The position numbers were made by a program, and so were the translations under genes. Under the pieces are notes generated by a model. That model saw only the letters and a program-made list of their open reading frames with translations. It searched no databases and was not told the DNA's origin. Positions 42,087-50,091 of a stretch of 64,000 nucleotides of DNA are shown one piece after another (the first letter of the stretch is position 1; each line of letters starts with the position of its first letter). Source of the stretch: Devosia sp. Root413D1 (GTDB taxonomy: Bacteria > Pseudomonadota > Alphaproteobacteria > Rhizobiales > Devosiaceae); assembly GCF_001425235.1 (NCBI RefSeq), contig NZ_LMEA01000009.1, forward strand, positions 158,495 through 222,494, in the 5' to 3' direction.

Positions 42087-43391
42087 ATGGGCAAGGGGCA
42101 GGACCTCTGGAAGACGGCGAAGACCGTCATACCTGGCGGCAATATGTTGCTGTCGAAGCGCCCCGAAATGTTCCTGCCCGAACAGTGGCCGGCCTATTTT
42201 TCCAAGGCCGCCGGCTGTCGCGTCTGGGATCTCGACGGGCGCGAATATATCGACATGTCGATCATGGGCATCGGCTGCAACACGCTCGGCTATGGCCGGC
42301 CGGAAGTCGATGATGCCGTCAAGCGTACCGTTGACCTTGGCAACATGGCGACCCTCAATGCCCCCGAGGAAGTCGAGCTGGCGCGGCGGCTGATTGACCT
42401 GCACCCCTGGGCCGACATGGCCCGCTTTGCTCGTTCCGGCGGTGAGGCCAATGCCATCGCCATCCGCATCGCCCGCGCTGCCTCCGGCAAGGATGGGGTG
42501 GCGCTGTGCGGCTATCACGGCTGGCACGACTGGTATCTCGCATCCAACCTCGGCGATGAGAGCAAGCTCGCCGGGCACCTCTTGCCGGGGCTCAGTCCCA
42601 ATGGTGTGCCCAAGTCGCTGCGCGGCTCGGTGTTCACCTTCAACTACAACAAGCTCGACGAGCTCGAGGCGCTGATCCGCAAGGAAGAGATCGGCGTCAT
42701 CAAGATGGAAGTGTCGCGCAACTACGACCCCGATCCAGGCTTCCTCGTCAGCGTGCGCAAACTTGCCGACCAGCACAACATCATCCTGATCTTCGACGAG
42801 TGCACCTCAGGCTTCCGCCAGGCCTTTGGCGGGTTGCACAAGGTCTATGGCGTAGATCCTGACATGGCGGTGTTCGGCAAGGCGCTCGGCAACGGCTATG
42901 CCGTCACCGGCGTCATCGGCAAGCGCGACATCATGGAAGCGGCGCAGAACACCTTCATCTCCTCGACCTTCTGGACCGAGCGCATCGGCTCCGTGGCGGC
43001 GCTCGCCACCCTCGACGTGATGGAAAAAGAACAGTCCTGGCAGCAGATCACCGATACCGGCCGCGCCATCACCGCGCGCTGGCAGGCGCTGGGCCAGAAA
43101 TACGGCCTGCCGCTGGTCACCGCAGGCGTTCCGGCGCTCACCGGCTTCAGCATCAAATCGGCCAACGGTCTCGCCTACAAAACGCTGATCACCCAGGAAA
43201 TGCTGGCCGCCGGCTACCTCGCCGCCACCAGCGTCTACACCTGCACCGAGCACACCCCCGAAATCGTCGACAGCTATTTCGCCGCGCTCGAGCCGATCTT
43301 CAAAACCATCAGGGAATGCGAGGATGGGCGGGATATCAACACCCTGCTGAAGGGCCCCGTCGCCCATAGCGGTTTCACCCGGCTCAACTGA
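42087..43391 (+). CDS. Class III aminotransferase (glutamate-1-semialdehyde aminomutase-like)
   Basis: A 434-residue PLP enzyme starting MGKGQDLWKTAK, with GGAG six bases upstream. Motifs: SGGEANAIAIRIARA (117-131), GYHGWHDWY (142-150), IFDECTSGF (235-243) and the PLP lysine K265 in VFGKALGNGY. The fold is that of HemL-like and sugar aminotransferases. Its place in a sugar island argues for a sugar or amino-acid substrate and not tetrapyrrole synthesis. It leads a three-gene operon with the AllA-like and class IV aminotransferase genes. Confidence 0.85.
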   Translation: MGKGQDLWKTAKTVIPGGNMLLSKRPEMFLPEQWPAYFSKAAGCRVWDLDGREYIDMSIMGIGCNTLGYGRPEVDDAVKRTVDLGNMATLNAPEEVELARRLIDLHPWADMARFARSGGEANAIAIRIARAASGKDGVALCGYHGWHDWYLASNLGDESKLAGHLLPGLSPNGVPKSLRGSVFTFNYNKLDELEALIRKEEIGVIKMEVSRNYDPDPGFLVSVRKLADQHNIILIFDECTSGFRQAFGGLHKVYGVDPDMAVFGKALGNGYAVTGVIGKRDIMEAAQNTFISSTFWTERIGSVAALATLDVMEKEQSWQQITDTGRAITARWQALGQKYGLPLVTAGVPALTGFSIKSANGLAYKTLITQEMLAAGYLAATSVYTCTEHTPEIVDSYFAALEPIFKTIRECEDGRDINTLLKGPVAHSGFTRLN

Positions 43392-43400
43392 GATTTTTGC

Positions 43401-43871
43401 ATGTCCCTCCCACCGCTCGCCTCTGCCGCCCTCGCTCCCTTTGCCACGCTGGTCCGTGCTGAAGGCGGCAAGTTCACCACCATCCCCGCAGTGCTGGAGC
43501 CGGGCGATGTCCCCGGCCAGCACGCCTTCGCCGTGCTCTGCCCGCAGCCGGTCGACCCCCAGGCGATCAGCATCGGCTTCCTCGAGCGCCATCCGCACTC
43601 GACCCAGACCTTCGTGCCGCTCAAGGTCGGCCGCTGGCTCGTGCTGCTTGCCCCAACGCTTGCTGACGGCGCGCCCGACCTCGCCAATATCCGCGCCTTC
43701 CTAGCCGGCCCCGAGGATGCCGTCTGCATCCATCGCAACGTCTGGCATGCCGGCCTCACCGTGCTCGATCGGCCGGCGGAGGTGGGGATGATGATGTGGC
43801 GCTCCGCTGCCGGCCCCGCAGCCGACGGCATCGTCTTCGAACTCAAAACTCCCATCGTTCTCAGCGTGTGA
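43401..43871 (+). CDS. Ureidoglycolate-lyase (AllA)-like protein
   Basis: A 156-residue cupin-like protein. ERHPHSTQTFVPL (near residues 64-76) is the AllA core, with the metal-type His pair, followed by WLVLLAP, a proline-rich turn, and CIHRNVWHAGLTVL. AllA releases urea from ureidoglycolate in allantoin breakdown, but no other purine genes are near, so it is more likely a relative acting on another N-containing sugar acid. Ten bases separate it from the aminotransferase before it. Confidence 0.75.
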   Translation: MSLPPLASAALAPFATLVRAEGGKFTTIPAVLEPGDVPGQHAFAVLCPQPVDPQAISIGFLERHPHSTQTFVPLKVGRWLVLLAPTLADGAPDLANIRAFLAGPEDAVCIHRNVWHAGLTVLDRPAEVGMMMWRSAAGPAADGIVFELKTPIVLSV

Positions 43872-43879
43872 GGCACGTG

Positions 43880-44791
43880 ATGACGCGACTGGTCTACATC
43901 TCGGGCGAACTGGTGCCCGAGCCCGAGGCGCGGATCTCCATCTTCGACAGCGCCATCATGCTCGGCGATACGATGACGGAATCGACCCGCACCTTCCGCC
44001 ACATCCCGTTCAAGCTCGACGCGCATATCGAGCGGCTCTACCAGTCGCTGAAGCTGACGCGCATCGACCCGCAGCTGAGCCCCGCCGAAATGAAGCGGGT
44101 AACGCTCGAGGTGTTCGAGGCCAACCGGCCCAACTATGCCCCGCACGAGGACGCCTGGATCGTCCACAACATCTCGCGCGGCCTGTCGGTCGCCGGCGCC
44201 GACCCGACCAAACAGCTGGGCGCCGCCACGGTGATGATCTTCACCCAGCCGATGAACCTCTTGCCCTGGGTCGATTTCTACTCGAAGGGTTGCCACGGCG
44301 TCACGCCGATGAGCCGCATGGTGCCGAGCCAGTCGCTCGACCCCCGCATCAAGAACCGCAGCCGCCTCGCCTACACCCTGGCCGAGATGGAAGCGAAACT
44401 CGTCGACCCCCAGGCCCAGAGCGTCATCCTCGACCTCGATGGCCACGTCGCCGAAAACAAGGGCGGCAACATTTTCTGCGTCACCAAGGGCGTGCTCCGC
44501 ACCCCCTCCACCGTCAACTGCCTCGCCGGCGTGAGCCGCGCCACGGCGCTCGAACTGGCGCAGGGCCTGGGCATCCCGACCGAGGAAACATCGCTGCTGC
44601 CCTACGACCTGGCTACCGCCGACGAGATGTTCTTCACCTCGACGCCGTACTGCATCATGCCGGCGACCAAGTTCAATGGGTTGCCGGTGGGGGATGGCCA
44701 GGTGGGGGCGGTGACCAAGCGGCTGCTGGGGGCGTGGAGCGAGTTGGTGGGGCTGGATATTGTCGCGCAGGCGGAGGCGCAACGGGGTTAG
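43880..44791 (+). CDS. Class IV aminotransferase (BCAT/D-amino-acid type)
   Basis: A 303-residue fold-type IV PLP enzyme. The ATG after GAGG is used. The PLP lysine lies in LDPRIKNRSRLAYTLAEMEA near residue 158. Other motifs: FDSAIMLGDTMTESTRTF near the N-terminus, and DLDGHVAENKGGNIFCVTKG, the usual E-x-x-x-N-x-F block. Possible activities are branched-chain aminotransferase, D-alanine aminotransferase or aminodeoxychorismate lyase. In context it may remove or add an amino group on an intermediate of the island. Confidence 0.82.
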   Translation: MTRLVYISGELVPEPEARISIFDSAIMLGDTMTESTRTFRHIPFKLDAHIERLYQSLKLTRIDPQLSPAEMKRVTLEVFEANRPNYAPHEDAWIVHNISRGLSVAGADPTKQLGAATVMIFTQPMNLLPWVDFYSKGCHGVTPMSRMVPSQSLDPRIKNRSRLAYTLAEMEAKLVDPQAQSVILDLDGHVAENKGGNIFCVTKGVLRTPSTVNCLAGVSRATALELAQGLGIPTEETSLLPYDLATADEMFFTSTPYCIMPATKFNGLPVGDGQVGAVTKRLLGAWSELVGLDIVAQAEAQRG

Positions 44792-44894
44792 CGCTTTGCT
44801 GCCGCAAAGAACGAAGCCTGTCTTTCGGGGCGCTGCTTACGCAGATGCCTCGGGGGCCTCGGGCGGCGCTACAGCACCCGCGCTGAGCAAGTGA

Positions 44895-45341
44895 TCAACC
44901 ACCTGCAGATTTGCCGCGTATCGGAAAGTTCTGGTCGATTTGTCGTAGCTGCTTTGCCGCACCTCGCAGCAGGGTCTGATCAAGCGCAAAAGTTACAAGG
45001 TGGGTTTGAGTCAGGGGATCGGGCGTGAGCGATGCACGCATCGTGATGTGTCCCTGCCCGTCACCCTCGAGGTTCACGTCGATGTTCGGCTCCAGCGACG
45101 CCAGCCGTGCAGTGCCTCGCAGGTCGCGATACAGTTTCTCCAACTCGGTGCAAAAGCGCTGAAGGTCCACGTTCTGCAGGAAACACCCTTCCGCGGCAAC
45201 GTGTGAGTTGGACGTAGCCAACACTGCCTTGACCCTTAGCCAATTTGCGTCGAACGGCTCTGTGGCGTCCGGGAATTCATAGCCTCTTATCCAGAGGCTC
45301 AGCCCTTTCAGACGGAACGCTGGCTCGACGTCATTGGGCAT
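44895..45341 (-). CDS. WapI-like immunity-family protein
   Basis: A 148-residue protein starting MPNDVEPAFRLKGLSLWI, with GGAG seven bases before the ATG. The pattern L-x-I-x-G-Y-x-F-P then DANWLRVKAVLAT resembles the WapI/Imm family that protects against WapA-type contact toxins. No toxin gene is adjacent. The assignment rests on short similarity and is tentative. It lies between the catabolic island and tRNA-Leu. Confidence 0.5.
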   Translation of the reverse strand: MPNDVEPAFRLKGLSLWIRGYEFPDATEPFDANWLRVKAVLATSNSHVAAEGCFLQNVDLQRFCTELEKLYRDLRGTARLASLEPNIDVNLEGDGQGHITMRASLTPDPLTQTHLVTFALDQTLLRGAAKQLRQIDQNFPIRGKSAGG

Positions 45342-45440
45342 AGCCAATCTCCACGAGTTTCCATTTGGAACCCGGGCCATTTGCACCGTCCAGCCCAAAT
45401 CGATCTATGCCCTAACTTGCGCGTAGCGTAACCGAGCGGC

Positions 45441-45474
45441 CCAAAACAAAAGGCCTCCCGTGAGGGAGGCCTTT
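45441..45474 (-). terminator. Rho-independent terminator of tRNA-Leu
   Basis: On the minus strand AAAGGCCTCCC pairs with GGGAGGCCTTT (45449-45474, 4-base loop), followed by TGTTTTG. It starts 10 bp after the tRNA 3' end. Confidence 0.9.
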
Positions 45475-45484
45475 GCGTATCCAT

Positions 45485-45569
45485 TGGTGCCCTGGAGAAG
45501 ACTCGAACTTCCACGTCTTTCGACACACGGACCTGAACCGTGCGCGTCTACCAATTCCGCCACCAGGGC
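45485..45569 (-). tRNA. tRNA-Leu (CAG), CCA encoded
   Basis: An 85-nt tRNA on the minus strand. It begins GCCCTGGTGGCGGAATTGG and ends CCAGGGCACCA, so the acceptor stem pairs and CCA is encoded. The anticodon loop TTCAGGT in a CACGG/CCGTG stem gives anticodon CAG. The long variable arm (GTGTCGAAAGACGTGG region) and T-loop GTTCGAGTC are typical of leucine tRNA. Confidence 0.97.
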
Positions 45570-45722
45570 AATCCGATGGGCGCCGTTCACTAGGTGACTG
45601 CACGGGGGCTGTCAACTCGGTTTCTTGCCCGACCACGCCTCGTCCACTCGACACGTCGTGGCGTGCAGGCTAGAAGCGGCAAAACCTTAGTCCGATTGCC
45701 TTGCCCGGAGCCGCCTCAAGCC

Positions 45723-46685
45723 ATGGAATCCACCTCGAACCTGGTCACCATTTTCGGCGGCGCCGGTTTTATCGGGACCCAGGTGGTGCAGCTCCTGGCC
45801 CGTCGCGGCTATCGCATCCGCGTCGCGGTGCGCCGGCCCGATCTCGCCGGTCACGTCCGCCCGCTCGGCGCCGTCGGGCAGGTGATGCCGATCCAGGCCA
45901 ATATCCGCAACCGCGAATCGGTGGAGCGCGCCATCCGCGGCGCCGGCGTCGTCATCAACCTCGTCGGCATCGGCCACGAGAGCGGCAAGCAGCGTTTCCG
46001 CGCTGTGCATGCGATGGGCGCCAAGAACATTGCCGAGGCGGCCAAGGCGCTCGGCGTCAAGGAACTGGTGCACATCTCGGCGCTGGGCGCCGATACGCAG
46101 GCGCCGAGCGGCTATGCCCGCTCCAAGGCGCTGGGCGAAACCGAAGTGCTCGCTGCCTTTCCGTCGGCCGTGGTGATCCGTCCTTCGATCGTCTTCGGGC
46201 CGGGCGACGGCTTCTTCAACCGCTACGGCATGCTGGCCCGCATGCTGCCGGTGCTGCCGGTGATCGGCGCCAAGTCACGGCTGCAGCCGATCTATGTCGG
46301 CGACGTCGCCGAGGCGATCTGCCGTGCGGCCGAGGGTCAGGTGAAGGGTGGCAAGATCTATGAGATCGGCGGCCCCGAGGTCGCGACCCACAAGGAACTG
46401 GTGGCGCGGGTGTTGACCGATACCCTCCGCACCAACCTGCTGCTGCCGCTGCCCGCCGGACCGGCCAAGCTCCTGGCGCTGCCGCTGTCGCTGCTCCCCT
46501 CGCCGCTGATCACCAGCGACCAGGTCGACCAGTTGCAGGCGGACAACGTGGTGTCGGAAGACGCCAAGCGCGAAAAGCGCACCCTCGCCGCGTTCGACAT
46601 CGCGCCGACGGCGATGGACGCGATCCTGCCGAGCTATCTGTGGCGCTTCATGAAGAACGGCCAGTTCGACCGCCAGACGGCGTAA
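45723..46685 (+). CDS. NDUFA9-like NAD(P)H-binding protein (complex I accessory family)
   Basis: A 320-residue atypical SDR. The ATG giving MESTSNLVTIFGGAGFIGTQ is preferred over longer frames that run through the tRNA region. The cofactor loop is FGGAGFIG (residues 10-17), followed by VVQLLARRGYRIRVAVRRPD. The tail KEKR-like AKREKRTLAAFDIAPTAMD resembles alphaproteobacterial homologues of mitochondrial NDUFA9. It lacks the usual SDR catalytic tyrosine motif in clear form. Probable role: NADPH binding and complex I assembly or quinone metabolism. Confidence 0.82.
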   Translation: MESTSNLVTIFGGAGFIGTQVVQLLARRGYRIRVAVRRPDLAGHVRPLGAVGQVMPIQANIRNRESVERAIRGAGVVINLVGIGHESGKQRFRAVHAMGAKNIAEAAKALGVKELVHISALGADTQAPSGYARSKALGETEVLAAFPSAVVIRPSIVFGPGDGFFNRYGMLARMLPVLPVIGAKSRLQPIYVGDVAEAICRAAEGQVKGGKIYEIGGPEVATHKELVARVLTDTLRTNLLLPLPAGPAKLLALPLSLLPSPLITSDQVDQLQADNVVSEDAKREKRTLAAFDIAPTAMDAILPSYLWRFMKNGQFDRQTA

Positions 46686-46721
46686 TCGGCGGCTCGTCGC
46701 TGCCACCGCTGGTGGCTGTGG

Positions 46722-46827
46722 ACCCCCACCCCTGTCCCCTCCCCGCAAGGGGGAGGGAGACCCTCACACTGACATCTCGGTTCTAGCGTCTCCCTCCCCC
46801 TTGCGGGGAGGGATTAAGGGTGGGGGT
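46722..46827. repeat. Paired palindromic repeat, family B (copy 4)
   Basis: CCTCCCCGCAAGGGGGAGGG and CCCTCCCCCTTGCGGGGAGG with outer ACCCCCACCCC/GGGTGGGGGT. It lies between convergent genes. Confidence 0.9.
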
Positions 46828-46859
46828 CAGCCCGCGCCGGCCCTTGAAGTGCCGCGCCG

Positions 46860-47111
46860 CTACCGCACATCCGGCGGCACGCCGATATCCCGCAGCAGAT
46901 GCGGCGACAGCTGGTCGAGCGGCGTACGGCGCGACCGGCGCAGGGTGCGCTTCAGCATGGCGTTGGCATAGCGCCGCAGCACCAGCGTGCGGAACCACTG
47001 TCCAAAACCCCGCGCTGGCAGGTCGGCGCGCAAGACGTTGATGCCGGCCACCGCCTGCCGCAGCTCCGTCGCGTCGCGAGCCCGCTCGTTTCTCACCTGC
47101 TCGAAAGCCAT
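46860..47111 (-). CDS. DUF1127 (YjiS-like) small protein
   Basis: An 83-residue arginine-rich protein with GAGGAG eight bases before its ATG. The C-terminal DQLSPHLLRDIGVPPDVR is the DUF1127 core. In related bacteria small DUF1127 proteins bind RNA or affect phosphate and carbon metabolism. It is divergent from the YafY-type regulator. Confidence 0.82.
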   Translation of the reverse strand: MAFEQVRNERARDATELRQAVAGINVLRADLPARGFGQWFRTLVLRRYANAMLKRTLRRSRRTPLDQLSPHLLRDIGVPPDVR

Positions 47112-47197
47112 TTCGCATCTCCTCGAATCTTCAAGAAACGACTCTATGCCGCTAAGACTGACACCCGCTGTCAGGGTTCGTGGTGTAGAGAAGATTT

Positions 47198-48172
47198 ATG
47201 CGTGCCAGTCGCCTCCTCACCATTCTGATGATCCTCCAGACCCGGGGGCGGACCAGTGCCGAGTCGTTGGCCGAGGAACTCGAGGTCTCGGTCCGCACTG
47301 TCTATCGCGACATCGACCAGCTGAGCGCCGCGGGCGTGCCGGTCTATGCCGAGACCGGCCGCAATGGCGGCTTTGCTTTGCTCGATGGCTGGAAGACCCG
47401 GCTCAACGGGCTGACCGCGCCGGAAGCCCGGGCGCTGTTTTTCTCCGGGTTGCCCGGCCCGGCCGGGGAACTGGGTCTCGGCGAGGAAGCCGCGCAGGCC
47501 GAGCTGAAGCTGCTGGCGGCGCTTCCGTCCGACTGGCAGGCCGAGGCGCGGCGGATGAGCTCGCGCTTCCATCTCGATCCGCGCGGCTGGTTCCAGCCCG
47601 GCCACAAGCCGGAATTCCTGAAGTTGGTCGCCGAGGCGGTGTGGAGCGAAACCCGCATCGCCATCCGCTACGAGAGCTGGAAGGACGTGAAGGACCGGGT
47701 GATCGAGCCGCTCGGGCTCGTCTTGAAGGGTGGTGTCTGGTACGTCGTGGCGCAGCGCGACGGCAATAGCCGCACCTACCGGCTGTCGCAGATCCAGGCG
47801 CTCGGCCCTACCGGGCAGACCTTCACCCGCCCCAAGGACTTCGACCTGCCCACCTACTGGCAGGAGGCGACCAAGCAGTTCGAGCGCGATATCTATGTCG
47901 GCATTGCCCATGTGCGCGCCACCGCCGTCGGGCTGCGCAAGCTCAGGGATCTGAGCGACACGGTGCGACGCGCGGTCGAGGCACTGGCGCCCACGCCCGA
48001 CGCCGATGGCTGGTGCGAGCTCGACATCCCGATCGAGGAAGTCGGCTGGGCCAGCCACGAGTTCATCAAGATCGGCGACGATGTCGAAGTGCTGGGCCCG
48101 CCGGAGCTGAGGAGCCGCGTCGTCACCAATATCAGCAAGATGGCGCGAAGGTACGGGATTACCGGAGCGTGA
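47198..48172 (+). CDS. YafY-family regulator (HTH + WYL domains)
   Basis: A 324-residue regulator. An HTH_11 domain covers residues 1-60 (SAESLAEELEVSVRTVYRDI) and a WYL ligand-sensing domain covers about 140-215 (AIRYESW, GLVLKGGVWYVVAQRDG). A C-terminal WCX part follows. WYL proteins often sense nucleotides or DNA ends. The last codons overlap repeat R1 copy 2, so the end of the protein (YGITGA) is partly repeat-encoded. Confidence 0.88.
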   Translation: MRASRLLTILMILQTRGRTSAESLAEELEVSVRTVYRDIDQLSAAGVPVYAETGRNGGFALLDGWKTRLNGLTAPEARALFFSGLPGPAGELGLGEEAAQAELKLLAALPSDWQAEARRMSSRFHLDPRGWFQPGHKPEFLKLVAEAVWSETRIAIRYESWKDVKDRVIEPLGLVLKGGVWYVVAQRDGNSRTYRLSQIQALGPTGQTFTRPKDFDLPTYWQEATKQFERDIYVGIAHVRATAVGLRKLRDLSDTVRRAVEALAPTPDADGWCELDIPIEEVGWASHEFIKIGDDVEVLGPPELRSRVVTNISKMARRYGITGA

Positions 48173-48212
48173 TCAGGAAAGGTTGCAGACCTTTCCGGTT
48201 CGATCGCGCGAC
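48167..48212. repeat. Dispersed hairpin repeat R1, copy 2
   Basis: Outer arms GCGTGATC (48167-48174) and GATCGCGC (48202-48209); inner arms AAAGGT (48178-48183) and ACCTTT (48189-48194). The inner pair differs from copy 1 (AAAAGT/ACTTTT) on both sides, a compensating change. It overlaps the stop codon of the YafY gene. Confidence 0.85.
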
Positions 48213-48244
48213 CATAGGCAGCGGCGTCAGCTAATGAGTGGCAC

Positions 48245-48264
48245 ATAACCGCCGCGCCGGTTAT
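48245..48264. promoter_or_regulatory. Inverted repeat before the TetR gene
   Basis: ATAACC (48245-48250) and GGTTAT (48259-48264) around eight GC-rich bases, ending nine bases before the TetR start codon. Position suggests autorepression by the TetR protein. Confidence 0.5.
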
Positions 48265-48272
48265 CAATCGGC

Positions 48273-48839
48273 ATGCCGCGCCCCAAGCTTGTCTCCGACG
48301 ATCAGGTCCTCGATGCCACCCATGCCGCCATGCTGCGGCTGGGACCGGAGCGCTTCACCCTTTCCGATGTTGCCGAGGCCGTGGGGCTGAGCCGTGCGGC
48401 GCTGATCCAGCGTTTTTCCGACAAGCGCACCCTGCACCTCAAAACCCTGGAGCGTTCGACCCAGGAGGTGCGCGATTATTTCGCCGCGGCACCGAGGGAG
48501 CAGGGGCTGATCCCGCTCTGGGCCATGCTGCGCGACCTGATCAGCGGCATGGGCTCGGGCGAGGGCTTTGCCGGCTACCTGCTGCTCGCCTGGGGCGACA
48601 TCAACGACCCGCAGCTGAACGCGCTGGCCCGCGAGCGCAACCAGCTGGTGCGGGCAGCAATCTTCGAGCGATTGCCGCAGACGCCCGACCGGGCCGAATC
48701 GGCGGCGCTGATCCAGATGGTGATCCAGGGCGCCTGCATGCTCTGGCTGGTCGAGCCGCAGGGGACGCTCGCGCGGTATACCGAGGCAGAGACGCGCAAG
48801 GTGATCGCGCGGCTCTATCCGGGGGAGCGGCTGGAGTAG
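48273..48839 (+). CDS. TetR-family regulator
   Basis: A 188-residue regulator. The HTH is at about residues 26-50 (RFTLSDVAEAVGLSRAALIQ, RFSDKRTLHLKTLE). The C-terminal part is helical with a ligand-pocket pattern (GYLLLAWGDI, LIQMVIQGACMLWLVEP). Target and ligand are unknown. Its own promoter carries an inverted repeat; the gene downstream is the RlmN-like enzyme, separated by a repeat and by a different palindrome. Confidence 0.85.
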   Translation: MPRPKLVSDDQVLDATHAAMLRLGPERFTLSDVAEAVGLSRAALIQRFSDKRTLHLKTLERSTQEVRDYFAAAPREQGLIPLWAMLRDLISGMGSGEGFAGYLLLAWGDINDPQLNALARERNQLVRAAIFERLPQTPDRAESAALIQMVIQGACMLWLVEPQGTLARYTEAETRKVIARLYPGERLE

Positions 48840-48861
48840 GGGGCGCTATCGGGGCTCCGCA

Positions 48862-49011
48862 CACCCCCTCCGAGCTGCGCTAGGTCCCTTTGCTCCCAAG
48901 CTGCGCTTGCCTCCCCCGTCAAGGGGGAGGTGGGCATCGAGTGCTTGGTTTAGTCCTTGCCACAATCACTGGCCGGCACCCTCCCCTTGACGGGGAGGGA
49001 TGGGGTGGGGT
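48862..49011. repeat. Paired palindromic repeat, family B variant
   Basis: ACACCCCCTCCGAGCTGCGC, CCTCCCCCGTCAAGGGGGAG and an inverted partner CCCTCCCCTTGACGGGGAGG ending TGGGGTGGGGTG. It fills the gap between the TetR and RlmN-like genes. Confidence 0.85.
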
Positions 49012-49057
49012 GTGCAGCGCGCTCGATGCTCGCAGCGACATCATTGCATCGTCTTGA

Positions 49058-49083
49058 TTTATAACTAACGAGTAAGTTATAAA
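49058..49083. promoter_or_regulatory. AT-rich palindromic operator before the RlmN-like gene
   Basis: Perfect 9-bp arms TTTATAACT (49058-49066) and AGTTATAAA (49075-49083) around AACGAGTA. It ends six bases before the start codon, so a bound protein would block the ribosome site region or the promoter. It differs from the island operator. Confidence 0.6.
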
Positions 49084-49089
49084 CAATGG

Positions 49090-50091
49090 ATGCAACCCGC
49101 GCCCTACGCCCTCGACCTCAGCTCTGCCGCCTTCGATGCGCTCAACACCAGCCCGCGCCTCACCTACCGCGAGCTGTTCTCGCCGCACGAAGATCTCCCC
49201 AGGCCGCTGCGCCGTTGGGCGGCGGCGCACGACATTGCGCCGCGCGCCCTGACCCGTCGTGACCGGCAACTCGGCGGCACCTCCGAAAAGCACCTGTTCG
49301 GCTTGCGCGATGGCTATGCCGTCGAATCCGTGCTGATCCGCCGGCGCGACGGCTTTACCGCCTGCATCTCCTCGCAGGTTGGTTGCGCGTTCGCCTGCCA
49401 GTTCTGCGCTTCGGGGCAGGCCGGGTTGAAGCGCAACCTCTCGCCCGGCGAGATCGTCGAGCAGGTGGTGCGGCTCGGGCCGAAGGTGAACCGCATCGTC
49501 TTCATGGGCATCGGCGAGCCCCTGAACAATTACGACAACGTGCTGGCGGCGATCCGCATCCTGCGGGATCGGCGCGGGCTCGATTGGGCTACCACGGGCA
49601 TCACCCTCTCAACCATTGGCATCCCCAAGGGGCTGAAGGCGCTGCGCGAGGAGCACCTGGGGCTCAACCTCACCATTTCGCTCCACGCCACCACCGACGA
49701 GACCCGGGGCCGGCTGATCCCCGGGGCGCGCAAACACGCCATCGCCGACGTGGTCGGCGGCGCGTTGAGCTGGGCCCGGCGGCACAGCCGGATCGTCACC
49801 TTCGTCTACCTGCTGCTCCCCGGGATCAACGACAGCGACGCCGATCTCCGCCGGCTGATCGGCATGTTTCGCAACGAGCCGGCCCGGCTCAACCTGATGC
49901 GCTGGAACGAAGTCGATGGGCTCGGCTTCGGCCGCATCTCCGATTTCAGGCTGACGCAGTTCCGTGCCGGGCTGGAAGGTGCCGGCATTCCGGTCGTGGT
50001 GCGCGACACCCAGGGCAACCGCATCGACGCCGCCTGCGGCCAGCTCTGGCTGCGTGACCTGCGTGGCCAGCCGGTGGCGCGGGCGGCCTAG
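49090..50091 (+). CDS. RlmN/Cfr-family radical SAM rRNA methyltransferase
   Basis: A 333-residue radical SAM enzyme. The iron-sulfur cysteines are C99, C103 and C106 (CAFACQFC), and the methyl-transfer cysteine pair is C92 (ACISSQVG) and C316 (DAACGQL). GEPLNNYDN, STIGIPKG and SLHATTDE are family blocks. The N-terminus is short compared with RlmN. Some blocks (CASGQAGLKRNL, STIGI) read closer to Cfr than to E. coli RlmN. Expected target: A2503 of 23S rRNA at C2 or C8, or a tRNA adenine. An AT-rich operator directly upstream suggests inducible expression. The frame ends 4 bp into the convergent gene. Confidence 0.82.
   Translation: MQPAPYALDLSSAAFDALNTSPRLTYRELFSPHEDLPRPLRRWAAAHDIAPRALTRRDRQLGGTSEKHLFGLRDGYAVESVLIRRRDGFTACISSQVGCAFACQFCASGQAGLKRNLSPGEIVEQVVRLGPKVNRIVFMGIGEPLNNYDNVLAAIRILRDRRGLDWATTGITLSTIGIPKGLKALREEHLGLNLTISLHATTDETRGRLIPGARKHAIADVVGGALSWARRHSRIVTFVYLLLPGINDSDADLRRLIGMFRNEPARLNLMRWNEVDGLGFGRISDFRLTQFRAGLEGAGIPVVVRDTQGNRIDAACGQLWLRDLRGQPVARAA

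Noticed and set aside
43401..43871. Allantoin/purine degradation cluster
   Set aside because: Only the AllA-like gene is present; neighbours are aminotransferases and sugar enzymes.
14559..44791. nanK, nanE or nagB in the island
   Set aside because: No ROK kinase, NanE-type epimerase or GlcN-6-P deaminase frame was found on either strand.
45485..45569. Integrase attachment site at tRNA-Leu
   Set aside because: No integrase gene and no repeat of the tRNA 3' end was seen within the window.
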